Source: Bacillota bacterium
GTDB taxonomy: Bacteria > Bacillota > Clostridia > Acetivibrionales > DTU013
Assembly (NCBI GenBank): GCA_023433505.1
Contig: JAEZCO010000102.1
Coordinates: 1-22,822 of the forward strand
Direction: 5' to 3'
Length of the DNA: 22,822 bases
Shown piece by piece: positions 15,002-22,617 of this stretch (its first letter is position 1; the number at the start of each line of letters is the position of its first letter). The translations under genes and the position numbers were made by a program. Below the pieces are notes generated by a model. It saw only the letters and a program-made list of their open reading frames with translations, was not told the DNA's origin and did not search any database.

Positions 15002-15694
15002 ATGAAGAGTGTTTTAATCATAGAAGACGATCTGAATATAGCAGAGCTTGAGCGTGATTATCTCAAGCTAAACGGCTATAAGGCCGAAATCGCGGCGGAT
15101 GGCGCGGCCGGATTACAAAAAGCGCTTACAGGCCTGCATGACATCCTGATCGTAGATTTGATGCTTCCGGGGAAGGATGGCTTCGAAATCATCCGGGAAG
15201 TAAGAAAAAAGCTGGAAATTCCCATTATCGTAGTATCTGCAAAGACGGAAGACATTGATAAGATCCGGGGTCTGGATTTCGGCGCCGACGATTATCTTAC
15301 CAAGCCCTTCAGTCCGGCAGAGCTGGTGGCAAGAGTAAAGTCTCATATCAGTAGATATGAAAGGCTTAAGGGGCGCAATACCACCAAAGACGTAATCAGC
15401 CACAAAGGCCTCGAGATCAATCTGGCATCCCATAAGGTCTATATTAACGGAAAGGAAGCGCAATTGACTGCCAAGGAATATGAACTGCTGGTATTTCTTG
15501 CGAAGAATCCAAACATCGTATTTACCAAGGACCACATTTTTGAAACCATCTGGGGGGATGAAAGCCTTGGCGATACGGCGACGGTTCCAGTGCACATTCA
15601 GAAAATCCGGAAAAAGATCGAGAAGGACCCCTCCAATCCCGAATTTATTGAAACGCTCTGGGGGACGGGTTATCGATTCAATGCCCTGGGCTAA
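15002..15694 (+). CDS. OmpR/PhoB-family response regulator
   Basis: 230 residues. The receiver domain (1-118) has the acidic pocket D9/D10, phospho-acceptor D52 (ILIVDLMLPGKDG), Ser79 and Lys101 (LTKPF). The winged helix (about 130-228) has the family end GTGYRFNALG. It begins one base after the kinase stop (TAAG, then ATG), so both are made from one mRNA; kinase first and regulator second is the less common order. Its probable targets are the divergent ABC exporter operon and its own promoter in the shared gap, by analogy with similar modules. Confidence 0.93.
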   Translation: MKSVLIIEDDLNIAELERDYLKLNGYKAEIAADGAAGLQKALTGLHDILIVDLMLPGKDGFEIIREVRKKLEIPIIVVSAKTEDIDKIRGLDFGADDYLTKPFSPAELVARVKSHISRYERLKGRNTTKDVISHKGLEINLASHKVYINGKEAQLTAKEYELLVFLAKNPNIVFTKDHIFETIWGDESLGDTATVPVHIQKIRKKIEKDPSNPEFIETLWGTGYRFNALG

Positions 15695-15715
15695 CCGGGG
15701 CAGATAAGTTTTTTT
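15683..15715 (+). terminator. Weak candidate terminator after the response regulator
   Basis: GCCCTGG (15683-15689) pairs with CCGGGGC (15695-15701), with one wobble, around a loop that contains part of the stop codon. A run of seven T follows only after seven more bases (15709-15715), so the fit is imperfect. Confidence 0.35.
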
Positions 15716-15719
15716 GTAT

Positions 15720-15748
15720 TTGGACAATCTATAGTTATATGCTATACT
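15720..15748 (+). promoter_or_regulatory. Sigma-A promoter of deoD
   Basis: TTGGAC (15720-15725) and TATACT (15743-15748) are 17 bp apart, about 45 bases before the deoD start. Confidence 0.68.
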
Positions 15749-15793
15749 TATTGCATTATATTAACCATAAAATTGGTTCCGGAGGAAGATTAT

Positions 15794-16501
15794 ATGATAC
15801 CTACGCCTCACATTGAAGCAAAAGACAAGGGGATAATTGCCGAAACAGTTCTGCTGCCCGGCGACCCTCTGCGTGCTAAAGTTATTGCGGAAAATTATCT
15901 GGAAAATGCCGAACAGTTTAATACTGTAAGAAATATGCTCGGCTACACAGGGACATATAAAGGGAAAAGAGTCTCGGTTATGGGCACAGGCATGGGGATA
16001 CCCTCTATTGGGATATACTCCTATGAGCTTATCCATTTCTATGGAGTGAAGAATCTTATCCGTGTTGGCTCCGCCGGGTCACTTCAAGAAGAGGTGAAAG
16101 TCAGAGACATCGTGATAGGAATGTCCGCGTCCACCAATTCAAATTATGCGTCCCAATACCAGCTAACCGGAACTTTCGCACCAACGGCGTCCTGGAGTTT
16201 GCTCCGAAAAGCCGTCGAAGCAGCCGAAAAAAAGGGAGCTTCCTATAAGGTCGGCAATATCGTCTCCACCGACGTATTCTATGACGATACCCAGGATGCC
16301 TGGAAGAAGTGGGCTAAAATGGGCGTCCTGGCGATTGAAATGGAGGCCGCGGCCTTGTATATGAACGCAGCCCGGGCAGGAGTCAACGCACTTTGCATTC
16401 TGACAGTGTCGGATTCGCTGGTCACCCATGAGGCGACAACCTCCGAGGAGCGCCAGAATTCATTCACCCAGATGATGGAAATTGCTCTGGAACTGGTCTA
16501 A
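15794..16501 (+). CDS. deoD: Purine nucleoside phosphorylase, DeoD type
   Basis: 235 residues, close to the DeoD enzymes of Bacillus (233) and E. coli (239). It splits purine (deoxy)nucleosides with phosphate to give the base and (deoxy)ribose 1-phosphate in the cytoplasmic salvage pathway. Motifs are PTPHIEA at the start, GDPLRAK (23-29) for phosphate binding, RVGSAGSLQ (90-98), EMEAAALY (182-189) for ribose binding and the catalytic Asp207 in VSDS, with Arg220 matching the partner Arg of E. coli. ATG 15794 is chosen because GGAGG (15781-15785) lies eight bases upstream and the protein then starts as the family does; an upstream in-frame GTG-type start adds seven non-homologous residues. It is monocistronic, with its own promoter and a strong hairpin after it. 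Confidence 0.95.
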   Translation: MIPTPHIEAKDKGIIAETVLLPGDPLRAKVIAENYLENAEQFNTVRNMLGYTGTYKGKRVSVMGTGMGIPSIGIYSYELIHFYGVKNLIRVGSAGSLQEEVKVRDIVIGMSASTNSNYASQYQLTGTFAPTASWSLLRKAVEAAEKKGASYKVGNIVSTDVFYDDTQDAWKKWAKMGVLAIEMEAAALYMNAARAGVNALCILTVSDSLVTHEATTSEERQNSFTQMMEIALELV

Positions 16502-16531
16502 GCGAAATTTTCGGTGCTCCCGGATCAATAC

Positions 16532-16569
16532 AAAAAAACATCAGGGATATTTCCTTGTCCCTGATGTTT
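16532..16569 (-). terminator. Strong terminator between deoD and the KimA-like gene
   Basis: AAACATCAGGGA (16536-16547) pairs perfectly with TCCCTGATGTTT (16558-16569), 12 bp with a 10-nt loop. On the minus strand the hairpin runs into seven T (the A-run 16532-16538), an ideal end for the KimA-like gene. It may also stop deoD transcripts, though the T-run on that side is short. Confidence 0.85.
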
Positions 16570-16610
16570 CTGGACCTTTTTCAAGCTGTCCGTAGAGCTG
16601 TCTCTACGAA

Positions 16611-18494
16611 TTACCTGTCTTTATACCGGGTGGATTTTAGTACGATTTCATCATCCTTCATTTGCAGGGGCATTGTTGCCACTACAATGTGCTTATGCTT
16701 TAGCAGCTCTCTTTCAACGAACACCCGGGTATGGTTGTGAAGAGCGTTGTGCCACCAGGTCCTGACAATGAATTGCGGCAGCATGACCGTAATAATGTCG
16801 CCTTTTTGATAATCGTATTCCGCAGATTCGATAAATTTCAGAAGAGGCTCAACGACCCTCCGGAAAGGTGAATATTTAATGATTAGCGGGATGTCGGTTT
16901 TAAGGACGCTGTATCTTTCACGCATCTTTTTGCCCTGTTCCTCATTGGTGGAAACATTAAATGCAATGACATTGTCGGATATGGTTCTTGCATATCTCAA
17001 TGCCCTTATACTGGCCTTGTTCATGCTTTCTATAGGGACAATGACACGGTTTCTGTAGACATCCCTTGTTATGTCGATGGAGGAAATCTCTTCCGGCGTC
17101 ATTTTCAGTTGCTTTTGTATTGCGATATAGTGCTTCTTTACCTTAAGCATCATGATGATGAGCAGCGGTATCAGGATTACCACCAGCCAGGTCCCTTGAG
17201 AGAATTTTGTTATGGCGATAATGATTACGATGAGGAAGGTGACAAGAGCTCCAAAGCCGTTGATCAGGGCTTTTACCTTCCAATGCTCACCCTTTTTGGT
17301 CACCCATCGTGAAAACATGCCGGCCTGAGAAAGGGTAAATGAAATAAAAACAGCAATGGCATACAAACCGATCAGGGAAGTAACGTCTGCTTTAAATAGC
17401 ATAATCAGCAATACAGCGATGACGGACAGCAATATTATTCCGTTGGAATAACTCAGCCGGTCTCCCCGCATGTTCAGCTGCCTGGGAACATAACCTTCCT
17501 TTGCCATGACGGAGATCAGGTTTGGAAAGCCCACATAGGCGGTATTTGCCGCAAGCACCAGTATGGCAAAAGAGAGAATCGTTATTACATAAAAAAAGAA
17601 TGTCCTGCCGAAAATCAGCTCGGCGATTTGTACCAGCATGGCGCCTTTCGTAGGATCGATCGGATAAAAATTGGCGATAATGGAGGTACCGCCGAAAACC
17701 ACAAGGACCAGTACCGCGAGAATAACCAGTACGGTTTTGGCGTTTTTGGTGGAGGGCTCCTTGAAATTGGGCACCGAATTGCTTACGGCTTCAACGCCTG
17801 TCAAAGCGGCGCACCCATTTGTGAAGGCCTTCAGTATCAGCAAGAGCGTCAGCGGCTGCAAGGTGGTACGGGAGATGTCTATGGGCTCCGGCTCATAGCC
17901 TCCCAAAGCCTTTGCAACACCGACAATCAGCATAAGTATAATTGAGATGATAAAGAGATAGGTAGGCAAACTGAAAATCTTTGCCGACTCTTTGATTCCT
18001 CTCAGATTGCCTATGGTCATCAGAAGAATTACAAAGAAACACAAATAAATGGTATAAGGCCTCAGCTGGGTAAAGGCGGAGACAATCTGATCTATACCGG
18101 AAGCGATACTAACTGCCACCGTAAGTATATATCCTATGCTTAAAGCCGACCCGGCTGTGACTCCGGCAATAATTCCGATATTTTCCTTCGCTACGATGTA
18201 GGCCCCGCCGCCGTTAGGGTAGGAATCGATGGTCTGCCGGTACGAAAGTACCAGTATTGCAAGCAAAGCGATAATTCCTGCGGAAATATACGTCAACTGT
18301 CCGAAGGCCAGCATGCCCACCGCCGGTATCAGTACAAGGAGGATCTCGTGGCCCGCATATGCCACTGAGGAAATAGCGTCGCTTGATAAGATGGGAAGTC
18401 CCCATAAAACATTCAGTCTCTCACCGTTAAGATCTTCATTTTTTAATGGCCTGCCAATCAGCAGCCTTTTTAGTCTTGCTCCCATATAGTTCAC
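16611..18494 (-). CDS. kimA: APC-superfamily potassium importer, KimA-like
   Basis: 627 residues; B. subtilis KimA (YdaO) has 607. The N-terminus LLIGRPLK, then ILSSDAISSVAYAGHEILLVL, SYRQTIDSYPNGGGAYIVAKENIG and GYILTVAVSIASG closely follow KimA. D39, Y46, Y122, T125 and S129 align with positions I recall as part of the K+ site of KimA. About 12 membrane helices end near residue 450, and residues about 470-627 form the cytoplasmic domain that in B. subtilis binds c-di-AMP. It should take up K+ with protons. AAGGTGA lies just before ATG 18494. In B. subtilis the gene is under a c-di-AMP riboswitch; here the leader is only about 40 nt, too short for one. A paralogue with another substrate cannot be excluded. 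Confidence 0.82.
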   Translation of the reverse strand: MNYMGARLKRLLIGRPLKNEDLNGERLNVLWGLPILSSDAISSVAYAGHEILLVLIPAVGMLAFGQLTYISAGIIALLAILVLSYRQTIDSYPNGGGAYIVAKENIGIIAGVTAGSALSIGYILTVAVSIASGIDQIVSAFTQLRPYTIYLCFFVILLMTIGNLRGIKESAKIFSLPTYLFIISIILMLIVGVAKALGGYEPEPIDISRTTLQPLTLLLILKAFTNGCAALTGVEAVSNSVPNFKEPSTKNAKTVLVILAVLVLVVFGGTSIIANFYPIDPTKGAMLVQIAELIFGRTFFFYVITILSFAILVLAANTAYVGFPNLISVMAKEGYVPRQLNMRGDRLSYSNGIILLSVIAVLLIMLFKADVTSLIGLYAIAVFISFTLSQAGMFSRWVTKKGEHWKVKALINGFGALVTFLIVIIIAITKFSQGTWLVVILIPLLIIMMLKVKKHYIAIQKQLKMTPEEISSIDITRDVYRNRVIVPIESMNKASIRALRYARTISDNVIAFNVSTNEEQGKKMRERYSVLKTDIPLIIKYSPFRRVVEPLLKFIESAEYDYQKGDIITVMLPQFIVRTWWHNALHNHTRVFVERELLKHKHIVVATMPLQMKDDEIVLKSTRYKDR

Positions 18495-18543
18495 CTTTTA
18501 ATCATCTTGTTTAAATTCATTCACATAATAATACAATTTATCT

Positions 18544-18573
18544 ATTATACTCTGATCAACTGGCTTATGTAAA
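18544..18573 (-). promoter_or_regulatory. Promoter of the KimA-like gene
   Basis: On the minus strand TTTACA (18568-18573) and TATAAT (18544-18549) are 18 bp apart. The transcript would start near 18537, 43 bases before the start codon. Confidence 0.6.
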
Positions 18574-18594
18574 TAAAAATTTTTGTATTTATTA

Positions 18595-18639
18595 TGCCCG
18601 GTTAATGCGCTTGTATAGCTACCGTCCCAAGACCGGGCA
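18595..18639. promoter_or_regulatory. Inverted repeat between the divergent kimA-like and fucU promoters
   Basis: TGCCCGGT (18595-18602) and ACCGGGCA (18632-18639) are perfect inverted copies separated by 29 bases. The site lies between the two -35 boxes (18573 and 18655), so neither predicted transcript contains it. It may be a paired binding site for a regulator acting in both directions. Confidence 0.42.
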
Positions 18640-18654
18640 AAGAATAGGTCATAA

Positions 18655-18683
18655 TTGACAGACGCTGCATTACAGGCTAATAT
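18655..18683 (+). promoter_or_regulatory. Sigma-A promoter of fucU
   Basis: A perfect TTGACA (18655-18660) and TAATAT (18678-18683) are 17 bp apart. The leader of about 75 bases holds a nested hairpin: GCCGG/CCGGC (18710-18714/18742-18746) around TTACC/GGTAA (18721-18725/18732-18736). The structure ends just before the ribosome binding site at 18750-18754. Confidence 0.65.
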
Positions 18684-18763
18684 TATGGTATAAAAAAACC
18701 AATGTTTTTGCCGGGATTTTTTACCGTGTAAGGTAACTTCTCCGGCGGGAAGGATAAATGATT

Positions 18764-19198
18764 ATGCTAAAAGGTATACCAAGTATTTTACCTCCGGAGC
18801 TGCTGAAAATTCTTATGGAAATGGGTCATGGCGACGAACTTGTCATCGGAGACGGCAATTTCCCTGCAGCCAGCATAGCGCAAAGGCTTGTCAGGTGCGA
18901 CGGCCATAATGTTCCGGAGCTGCTGGACGCCATATTGAGGCTTTTACCTCTGGATGCATATGTAGAAGCTCCGGTCTCTCTGATGCAGGTAGTCCCGGGA
19001 ACAGATACTGCAACACCCATCTGGGATGTTTACAAGGAAACCATCCGAAAATATGAGCCTGTAAATAATAAAGTTGAAGAAGTTGAAAGATTCGCATTTT
19101 ATGAAAAGGCCAAAAAGGCTTATGTAGTGGTGGCTACAGGTGAAAAGGCTTTATATGCCAATATTATCCTGAAAAAAGGTGTGGTCATCGAGGAATAA
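18764..19198 (+). CDS. fucU: RbsD/FucU-family sugar mutarotase, FucU type
   Basis: 144 residues; FucU of E. coli has 140. It speeds the exchange of sugar anomers (fucose in the best-known case) before the first cytoplasmic step. Motifs are MLKGIPSILPPELLKILMEMGHGDELVIGDGNFPA in the N-terminus with catalytic His22 and Asp30, and TGEKALYANIILKKGV (125-140), which is typical of FucU rather than RbsD. ATG 18764 sits nine bases after AAGGA (18750-18754); the in-frame ATG at 18758 is too close to it. No fucose isomerase, kinase or aldolase gene is adjacent, so it stands alone with its own promoter. The sugar is inferred from the family; L-fucose, ribose or a related sugar are all possible. Confidence 0.88.
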   Translation: MLKGIPSILPPELLKILMEMGHGDELVIGDGNFPAASIAQRLVRCDGHNVPELLDAILRLLPLDAYVEAPVSLMQVVPGTDTATPIWDVYKETIRKYEPVNNKVEEVERFAFYEKAKKAYVVVATGEKALYANIILKKGVVIEE

Positions 19199-19239
19199 CA
19201 TCGCCGAATATGGAAGTTCGGGCCTTTCCGGCTCAAGGT

Positions 19240-19273
19240 ATCAAGGCTGCCGTCGATGATGAGCAGCCTTGAT
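19240..19273 (+). terminator. Hairpin after fucU
   Basis: ATCAAGGCTGC (19240-19250) pairs perfectly with GCAGCCTTGAT (19263-19273), 11 bp with a 12-nt loop. No T-tract follows, so it may be an mRNA-protecting hairpin or a non-classical terminator. Confidence 0.45.
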
Positions 19274-19299
19274 TGCTATCGGTAATGTTTATATATGCT

Positions 19300-19329
19300 T
19301 TGACATGCAGGGCCTCAATCGGTTAATAT
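19300..19329 (+). promoter_or_regulatory. Promoter of the ABC-F gene
   Basis: A perfect TTGACA (19300-19305) lies 18 bp before TAATAT (19324-19329), about 42 bases before the start codon. Confidence 0.62.
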
Positions 19330-19370
19330 AGGATAGGAAATTACCGGATGGCAAACTAAAGGTGGGACGA

Positions 19371-20927
19371 ATGAGCATATTAACGGTTGAAAACGTAAAT
19401 CACGGTTTTGGAGCAAGAAAAATACTGGAGGATGCTTCCTTCCGTCTTCTCAAAGGGGAGCATGTGGCGCTTGTAGGTGCCAACGGCGAAGGAAAATCCA
19501 CTTTTTTAAATATCATTACCGGCAAGCTGATGCCTGACGAAGGCAAGGTAGAATGGTGCAACAGGATCACTACGGGCTATCTTGACCAACATACGGCGCT
19601 GACCAGGGGAAAAAGCATCCGGGATATCCTGCGGGAAGCCTTTGCCAATATGTTTGAACTGGAAAAGGAAATGCTTGCCATCTATGAAAAAATGGCCGAA
19701 GCCTCCGAGGCTGAGATGAACGCCATGATGGAAGATGTGGGCGAGATTCAAAGCACGCTGGAGCACAACGGCTTTTATACCCTGGACGCCCGTCTGGAGG
19801 AAGTGGCCAACGGCCTTGGACTGGGTGAAATCGGCCTTGACAGGGATGTGGGGGATTTGAGCGGCGGCCAGAGGTCCAAGGTACTGCTGACAAAGCTCCT
19901 GCTGCAAAGCCCCATGATCCTTATACTGGACGAGCCTACCAATTTCCTGGATGTGGAGCACATCCGGTGGCTGAAAAACTTCCTGAAGAATTTCGAGAAC
20001 AGTTTTATTCTTGTATCTCATGATATCCCTTTTCTCAACGACGTTGTCAATGTGGTCTACCATGTGGAAAATGCAAGGCTTACGCGTTATGTGGGCAATT
20101 ATGATCAATTTCAACAGATGTATCAGCTGAAAAAAGGACAGACGCAGCAGGCCTATGAAAAACAGCAAAAGGAAATAGAAAAACTCGAGGATTTCATTGC
20201 CAGGAATAAGGCACGTGTAGCTACATCAAATATGGCCAAAAGCCGACAGAAAAAGCTGGACAAGATGGACCTCATTGAAGTAGGCAGAGAAAAAGCCAAG
20301 CCTGTCTTCAAATTCAGAGAAGCCAGGGCAACAGGCAGATTCGTATTTGAGGCGTCAAAGCTTGTAATCGGCTATGACGAGCCTTTGACAAGACCCCTTG
20401 ACATGGTGCTGGAAAGAGGGCAAAAAATTGCCGTCAGAGGCGTAAACGGCCTCGGAAAATCCACCTTGCTGAAAACCTTGCTGGGAATTCAAAAGCCTTA
20501 TACAGGGCAGGTCAAGCTGGATGATTATCTATTCCCCGGTTATTTTGAGCAGGAATCCGAAAGAAAAAATGACAATACGGCTTTGGAAGAGGTATGGAAC
20601 GAATATCCGCGCTTCAGCAATGCCGAAATACGTTCGGCACTGGCCAAATGCGGGCTGACCACCGAACATATCACCAGCAAGATGATGGTCCTCAGCGGCG
20701 GCGAAAATGCCAAAGTCAGGCTTTGCAAGCTTATGCTGAAAGATGTAAACTGGCTGGTGCTGGATGAACCCACAAACCACCTGGATGCAGATGCCAAGGA
20801 GGAGCTGCAAAGGGCGCTGGTGGAATTCAAAGGCACGATCCTCCTTGTAAGCCATGAGCCTGAGTTTTATGAGAGCTGGGTAACCGACGTCTGGAATGTG
20901 GAGGATTGGACTACGAAGGTAGTATGA
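19371..20927 (+). CDS. ABC-F family ribosome-associated ATPase (YbiT/YkpA-like)
   Basis: 518 residues with two ATP-binding cassettes and no membrane segment. Cassette 1: Walker A GANGEGKST (36-44), LSGGQ (163-167) and E188 in LILDEPTNFLD. Cassette 2: GVNGLGKST (357-365), LSGGE (441-445) and E466 in LVLDEPTNHLD. The charged helical linker at about 245-310 is the segment that in ABC-F proteins reaches the ribosomal P-site tRNA. Lack of a long C-terminal extension, and the overall length, fit YbiT/YkpA-type housekeeping factors better than known antibiotic-resistance ABC-F proteins, but resistance is not excluded. ATG 19371 is used; a GTG at 19362 is possible. It is monocistronic between its promoter and a strong terminator. 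Confidence 0.9.
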   Translation: MSILTVENVNHGFGARKILEDASFRLLKGEHVALVGANGEGKSTFLNIITGKLMPDEGKVEWCNRITTGYLDQHTALTRGKSIRDILREAFANMFELEKEMLAIYEKMAEASEAEMNAMMEDVGEIQSTLEHNGFYTLDARLEEVANGLGLGEIGLDRDVGDLSGGQRSKVLLTKLLLQSPMILILDEPTNFLDVEHIRWLKNFLKNFENSFILVSHDIPFLNDVVNVVYHVENARLTRYVGNYDQFQQMYQLKKGQTQQAYEKQQKEIEKLEDFIARNKARVATSNMAKSRQKKLDKMDLIEVGREKAKPVFKFREARATGRFVFEASKLVIGYDEPLTRPLDMVLERGQKIAVRGVNGLGKSTLLKTLLGIQKPYTGQVKLDDYLFPGYFEQESERKNDNTALEEVWNEYPRFSNAEIRSALAKCGLTTEHITSKMMVLSGGENAKVRLCKLMLKDVNWLVLDEPTNHLDADAKEELQRALVEFKGTILLVSHEPEFYESWVTDVWNVEDWTTKVV

Positions 20928-20966
20928 TCGTACACTGGAACAATTATTTTTTAGGGTTTACTATAG

Positions 20967-21001
20967 AAAAGAGAGCAAGCGTTAGCGGCCTGCTCTCTTT
21001 T
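20967..21001. terminator. Bidirectional terminator between the ABC-F gene and araA
   Basis: AAAAGAGAGCA (20967-20977) pairs perfectly with TGCTCTCTTTT (20991-21001), 11 bp with a 13-nt loop. The T-run and A-run in the stem serve both strands. It lies 39 bases after the ABC-F stop and 16 bases past the araA stop. Confidence 0.82.
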
Positions 21002-21017
21002 GTTATCATAGCTTTGC

Positions 21018-22502
21018 TTATCTCCAGGCTGCTTCATTCCATCTGAGCTCGTTCTTGAAGGTACGAAGGTTTGTGTTCTTATCGATGACCACACATTCGA
21101 TTCCCATTATCTCAGCCCAGTCGCACAGCTGTTCAGCGGTTACTTTGAAGGAGAAGCAGGTGTGATGGGCTCCGCCGGCCATGATCCAGGCCTCGGCCGA
21201 TTCGCGGAGAGAAGGCAGCGGCTTCCACAGCAGACGCGCTACAGGCAGCTTTGGCATTGCCTTCTGTACTTCTACGGCTTCCACTTCATTTACAATCAGT
21301 CTGAACCGGTTTCCCATATCAATTAAGGAAGCGCATACTGCCAAGCCGGAGCTGCCGTCGAATACCAGCCTTGCAGGGTCCGCCTTACCGCCGATGCCCA
21401 GGGGATGGACCTCGATCCGAGGTTTTGATGAGGCGATGGTGGGGCACACCTCAAGCATGTGCGCTCCCAGGACCATCTCGTTTCCGGGTTCCATGTGGTA
21501 GGTATAGTCCTCCATGAAGGAGGTGCCTTCGCCACCGGCCATGATCTTCATTGTCCGTACAAGTGCGGAGGTTTTCCAGTCACCTTCGCCGCCGAAACCG
21601 TAGCCATGGGCCATGAGCCTTTGGATGGCCAGACCCGGAAGCTGCTTCAAACCGTGAAGATCCTCAAAGGTGGTTGTCAGTGCTCCGAAGCCGCCTTTTT
21701 CCAGAAAAGCCTTCATGCCCAGTTCTATTCTGGCCTGTTCCCGTACTGCCTGGTGGGCTGCACCCTTTATGCCTGCTTCGGAAGCAAATTCGTATATTTC
21801 TTCATAGTGTTTTATTAAATCGTCAACTTGTCCATCGCTGATTTCGTTTATTTCATCTACAAGATCACCGATGCCATAGCCGTTGACCGACCAGCCAAGC
21901 TTGATCTGCGCTTCTACCTTATCCCCCTCGGTGACAGCCACCTGGCGCATATTGTCCCCGAATCTGGCAACCTTAAGGCTGCGGCTTTCCATGCCGGCTG
22001 CGGCAACTCTCATCCAGGAGCCTATACGGCCGCGTACAACCGGATCTTCCCAGTAGCCGGCGATTACCTTGCGTGCAATGCGCATTCTTGCACCGATGAA
22101 ACCATATTCCCTGTCGCCGTGGGCAGACTGGTTCAGGTTCATGAAATCCATGTCAATGGAATCCCAGGGAATATCCCTGTTAAACTGGGTGTGCAGGTGA
22201 AGCAGCGGCTTGCGCAGCTCGGAAAGGCCTGCGATCCACATCTTGGCCGGGGAGAAGGTGTGCATCCAGGTAATGAGGCCGGAGCAGCTTTCATCGGCAT
22301 TGGCATCAATACATAGCTTACGGATTTCGTCGGGAGTTTTTAAAACCGGCTTGAAAACCAGCTTGTAAGGGATGGAGGCGTCATTGCCGAGGCTTGCCGC
22401 AATGGTCCGCGAATGCTCCGCAACCTGCTCCAGTGTTTCAGGTCCATATAGATGCTGGCTTCCGGTTACAAACCAAAAAGTGTGCTGCTTTAAATTTAGC
22501 AT
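21018..22502 (-). CDS. araA: L-arabinose isomerase
   Basis: 494 residues, the usual length (B. subtilis 496). It converts L-arabinose to L-ribulose in the cytoplasm, the first step of arabinose use. The Mn2+ and catalytic residues E306, E331, H347 and H446/H447 fall at nearly the same positions as in the B. subtilis enzyme (E306, E331, H348, H447). Other family blocks are FVTGSQHLYG at the start, HTFSPAKMWI (81-90) and FGGEGDWKTSALVR (303-316). GGAGGG lies about seven bases before ATG 22502. No araB or araD is adjacent on the 3' side, where a terminator follows at once, so araA is monocistronic or the last gene of its operon. The promoter and AraR-like box make it most likely a single, arabinose-induced unit. 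Confidence 0.97.
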   Translation of the reverse strand: MLNLKQHTFWFVTGSQHLYGPETLEQVAEHSRTIAASLGNDASIPYKLVFKPVLKTPDEIRKLCIDANADESCSGLITWMHTFSPAKMWIAGLSELRKPLLHLHTQFNRDIPWDSIDMDFMNLNQSAHGDREYGFIGARMRIARKVIAGYWEDPVVRGRIGSWMRVAAAGMESRSLKVARFGDNMRQVAVTEGDKVEAQIKLGWSVNGYGIGDLVDEINEISDGQVDDLIKHYEEIYEFASEAGIKGAAHQAVREQARIELGMKAFLEKGGFGALTTTFEDLHGLKQLPGLAIQRLMAHGYGFGGEGDWKTSALVRTMKIMAGGEGTSFMEDYTYHMEPGNEMVLGAHMLEVCPTIASSKPRIEVHPLGIGGKADPARLVFDGSSGLAVCASLIDMGNRFRLIVNEVEAVEVQKAMPKLPVARLLWKPLPSLRESAEAWIMAGGAHHTCFSFKVTAEQLCDWAEIMGIECVVIDKNTNLRTFKNELRWNEAAWR

Positions 22503-22533
22503 TAGGATACCCTCCGTGATAAAAATATTTAAC

Positions 22534-22545
22534 TTGTACGTACAA
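22534..22545. promoter_or_regulatory. AraR-type operator upstream of araA
   Basis: TTGTACGTACAA is a perfect 12-bp palindrome and matches the core of the AraR boxes of Bacillus (ATTTGTACGTACAAAT-like). It lies about 8-20 bases past the predicted transcription start, where a bound repressor would block elongation. The regulator gene is not in this window. Confidence 0.8.
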
Positions 22546-22559
22546 CATGTGATATTCCT

Positions 22560-22588
22560 ATTTTACTCCAGCTCGGGCTTAATTGCAA
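22560..22588 (-). promoter_or_regulatory. Promoter of araA
   Basis: On the minus strand TTGCAA (22583-22588) and TAAAAT (22560-22565) are 17 bp apart, which puts the start near 22553 and the AraR box just inside the transcript. Confidence 0.65.
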
Positions 22589-22598
22589 GAAGCAATTT

Positions 22599-22617
22599 GG
22601 TGAAAAGCTTTATCACC
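22599..22617. promoter_or_regulatory. Candidate catabolite (cre-like) site upstream of the araA promoter
   Basis: GGTGAAAAGCTTTATCACC is a near-palindrome with TG...CA ends, but it lacks the central CG of a CcpA cre site and is one base longer. It lies 10 bases before the -35 box, where an activator or CcpA could bind. Confidence 0.3.

Noticed and set aside
15113..15727. Minus-strand open frame of 204 codons
   Set aside because: It lies fully opposite the response regulator gene, whose motifs are complete.
18595..18639. Possible riboswitch formed by the CCGGGCA inverted repeat
   Set aside because: It lies upstream of both predicted promoters and matches no riboswitch consensus I could recall.
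18495..18757. Possible ydaO (c-di-AMP) riboswitch before the KimA-like gene
   Set aside because: The conserved riboswitch blocks were not found on the minus strand, and the predicted leader is too short.
19371..20927. Antibiotic-resistance ABC-F protein
   Set aside because: Length, linker and context fit housekeeping YbiT/YkpA-type factors, and nothing specific to resistance was seen.
21828..22316. Plus-strand open frame of 162 codons
   Set aside because: It is the complement of araA, whose active-site residues are all intact.
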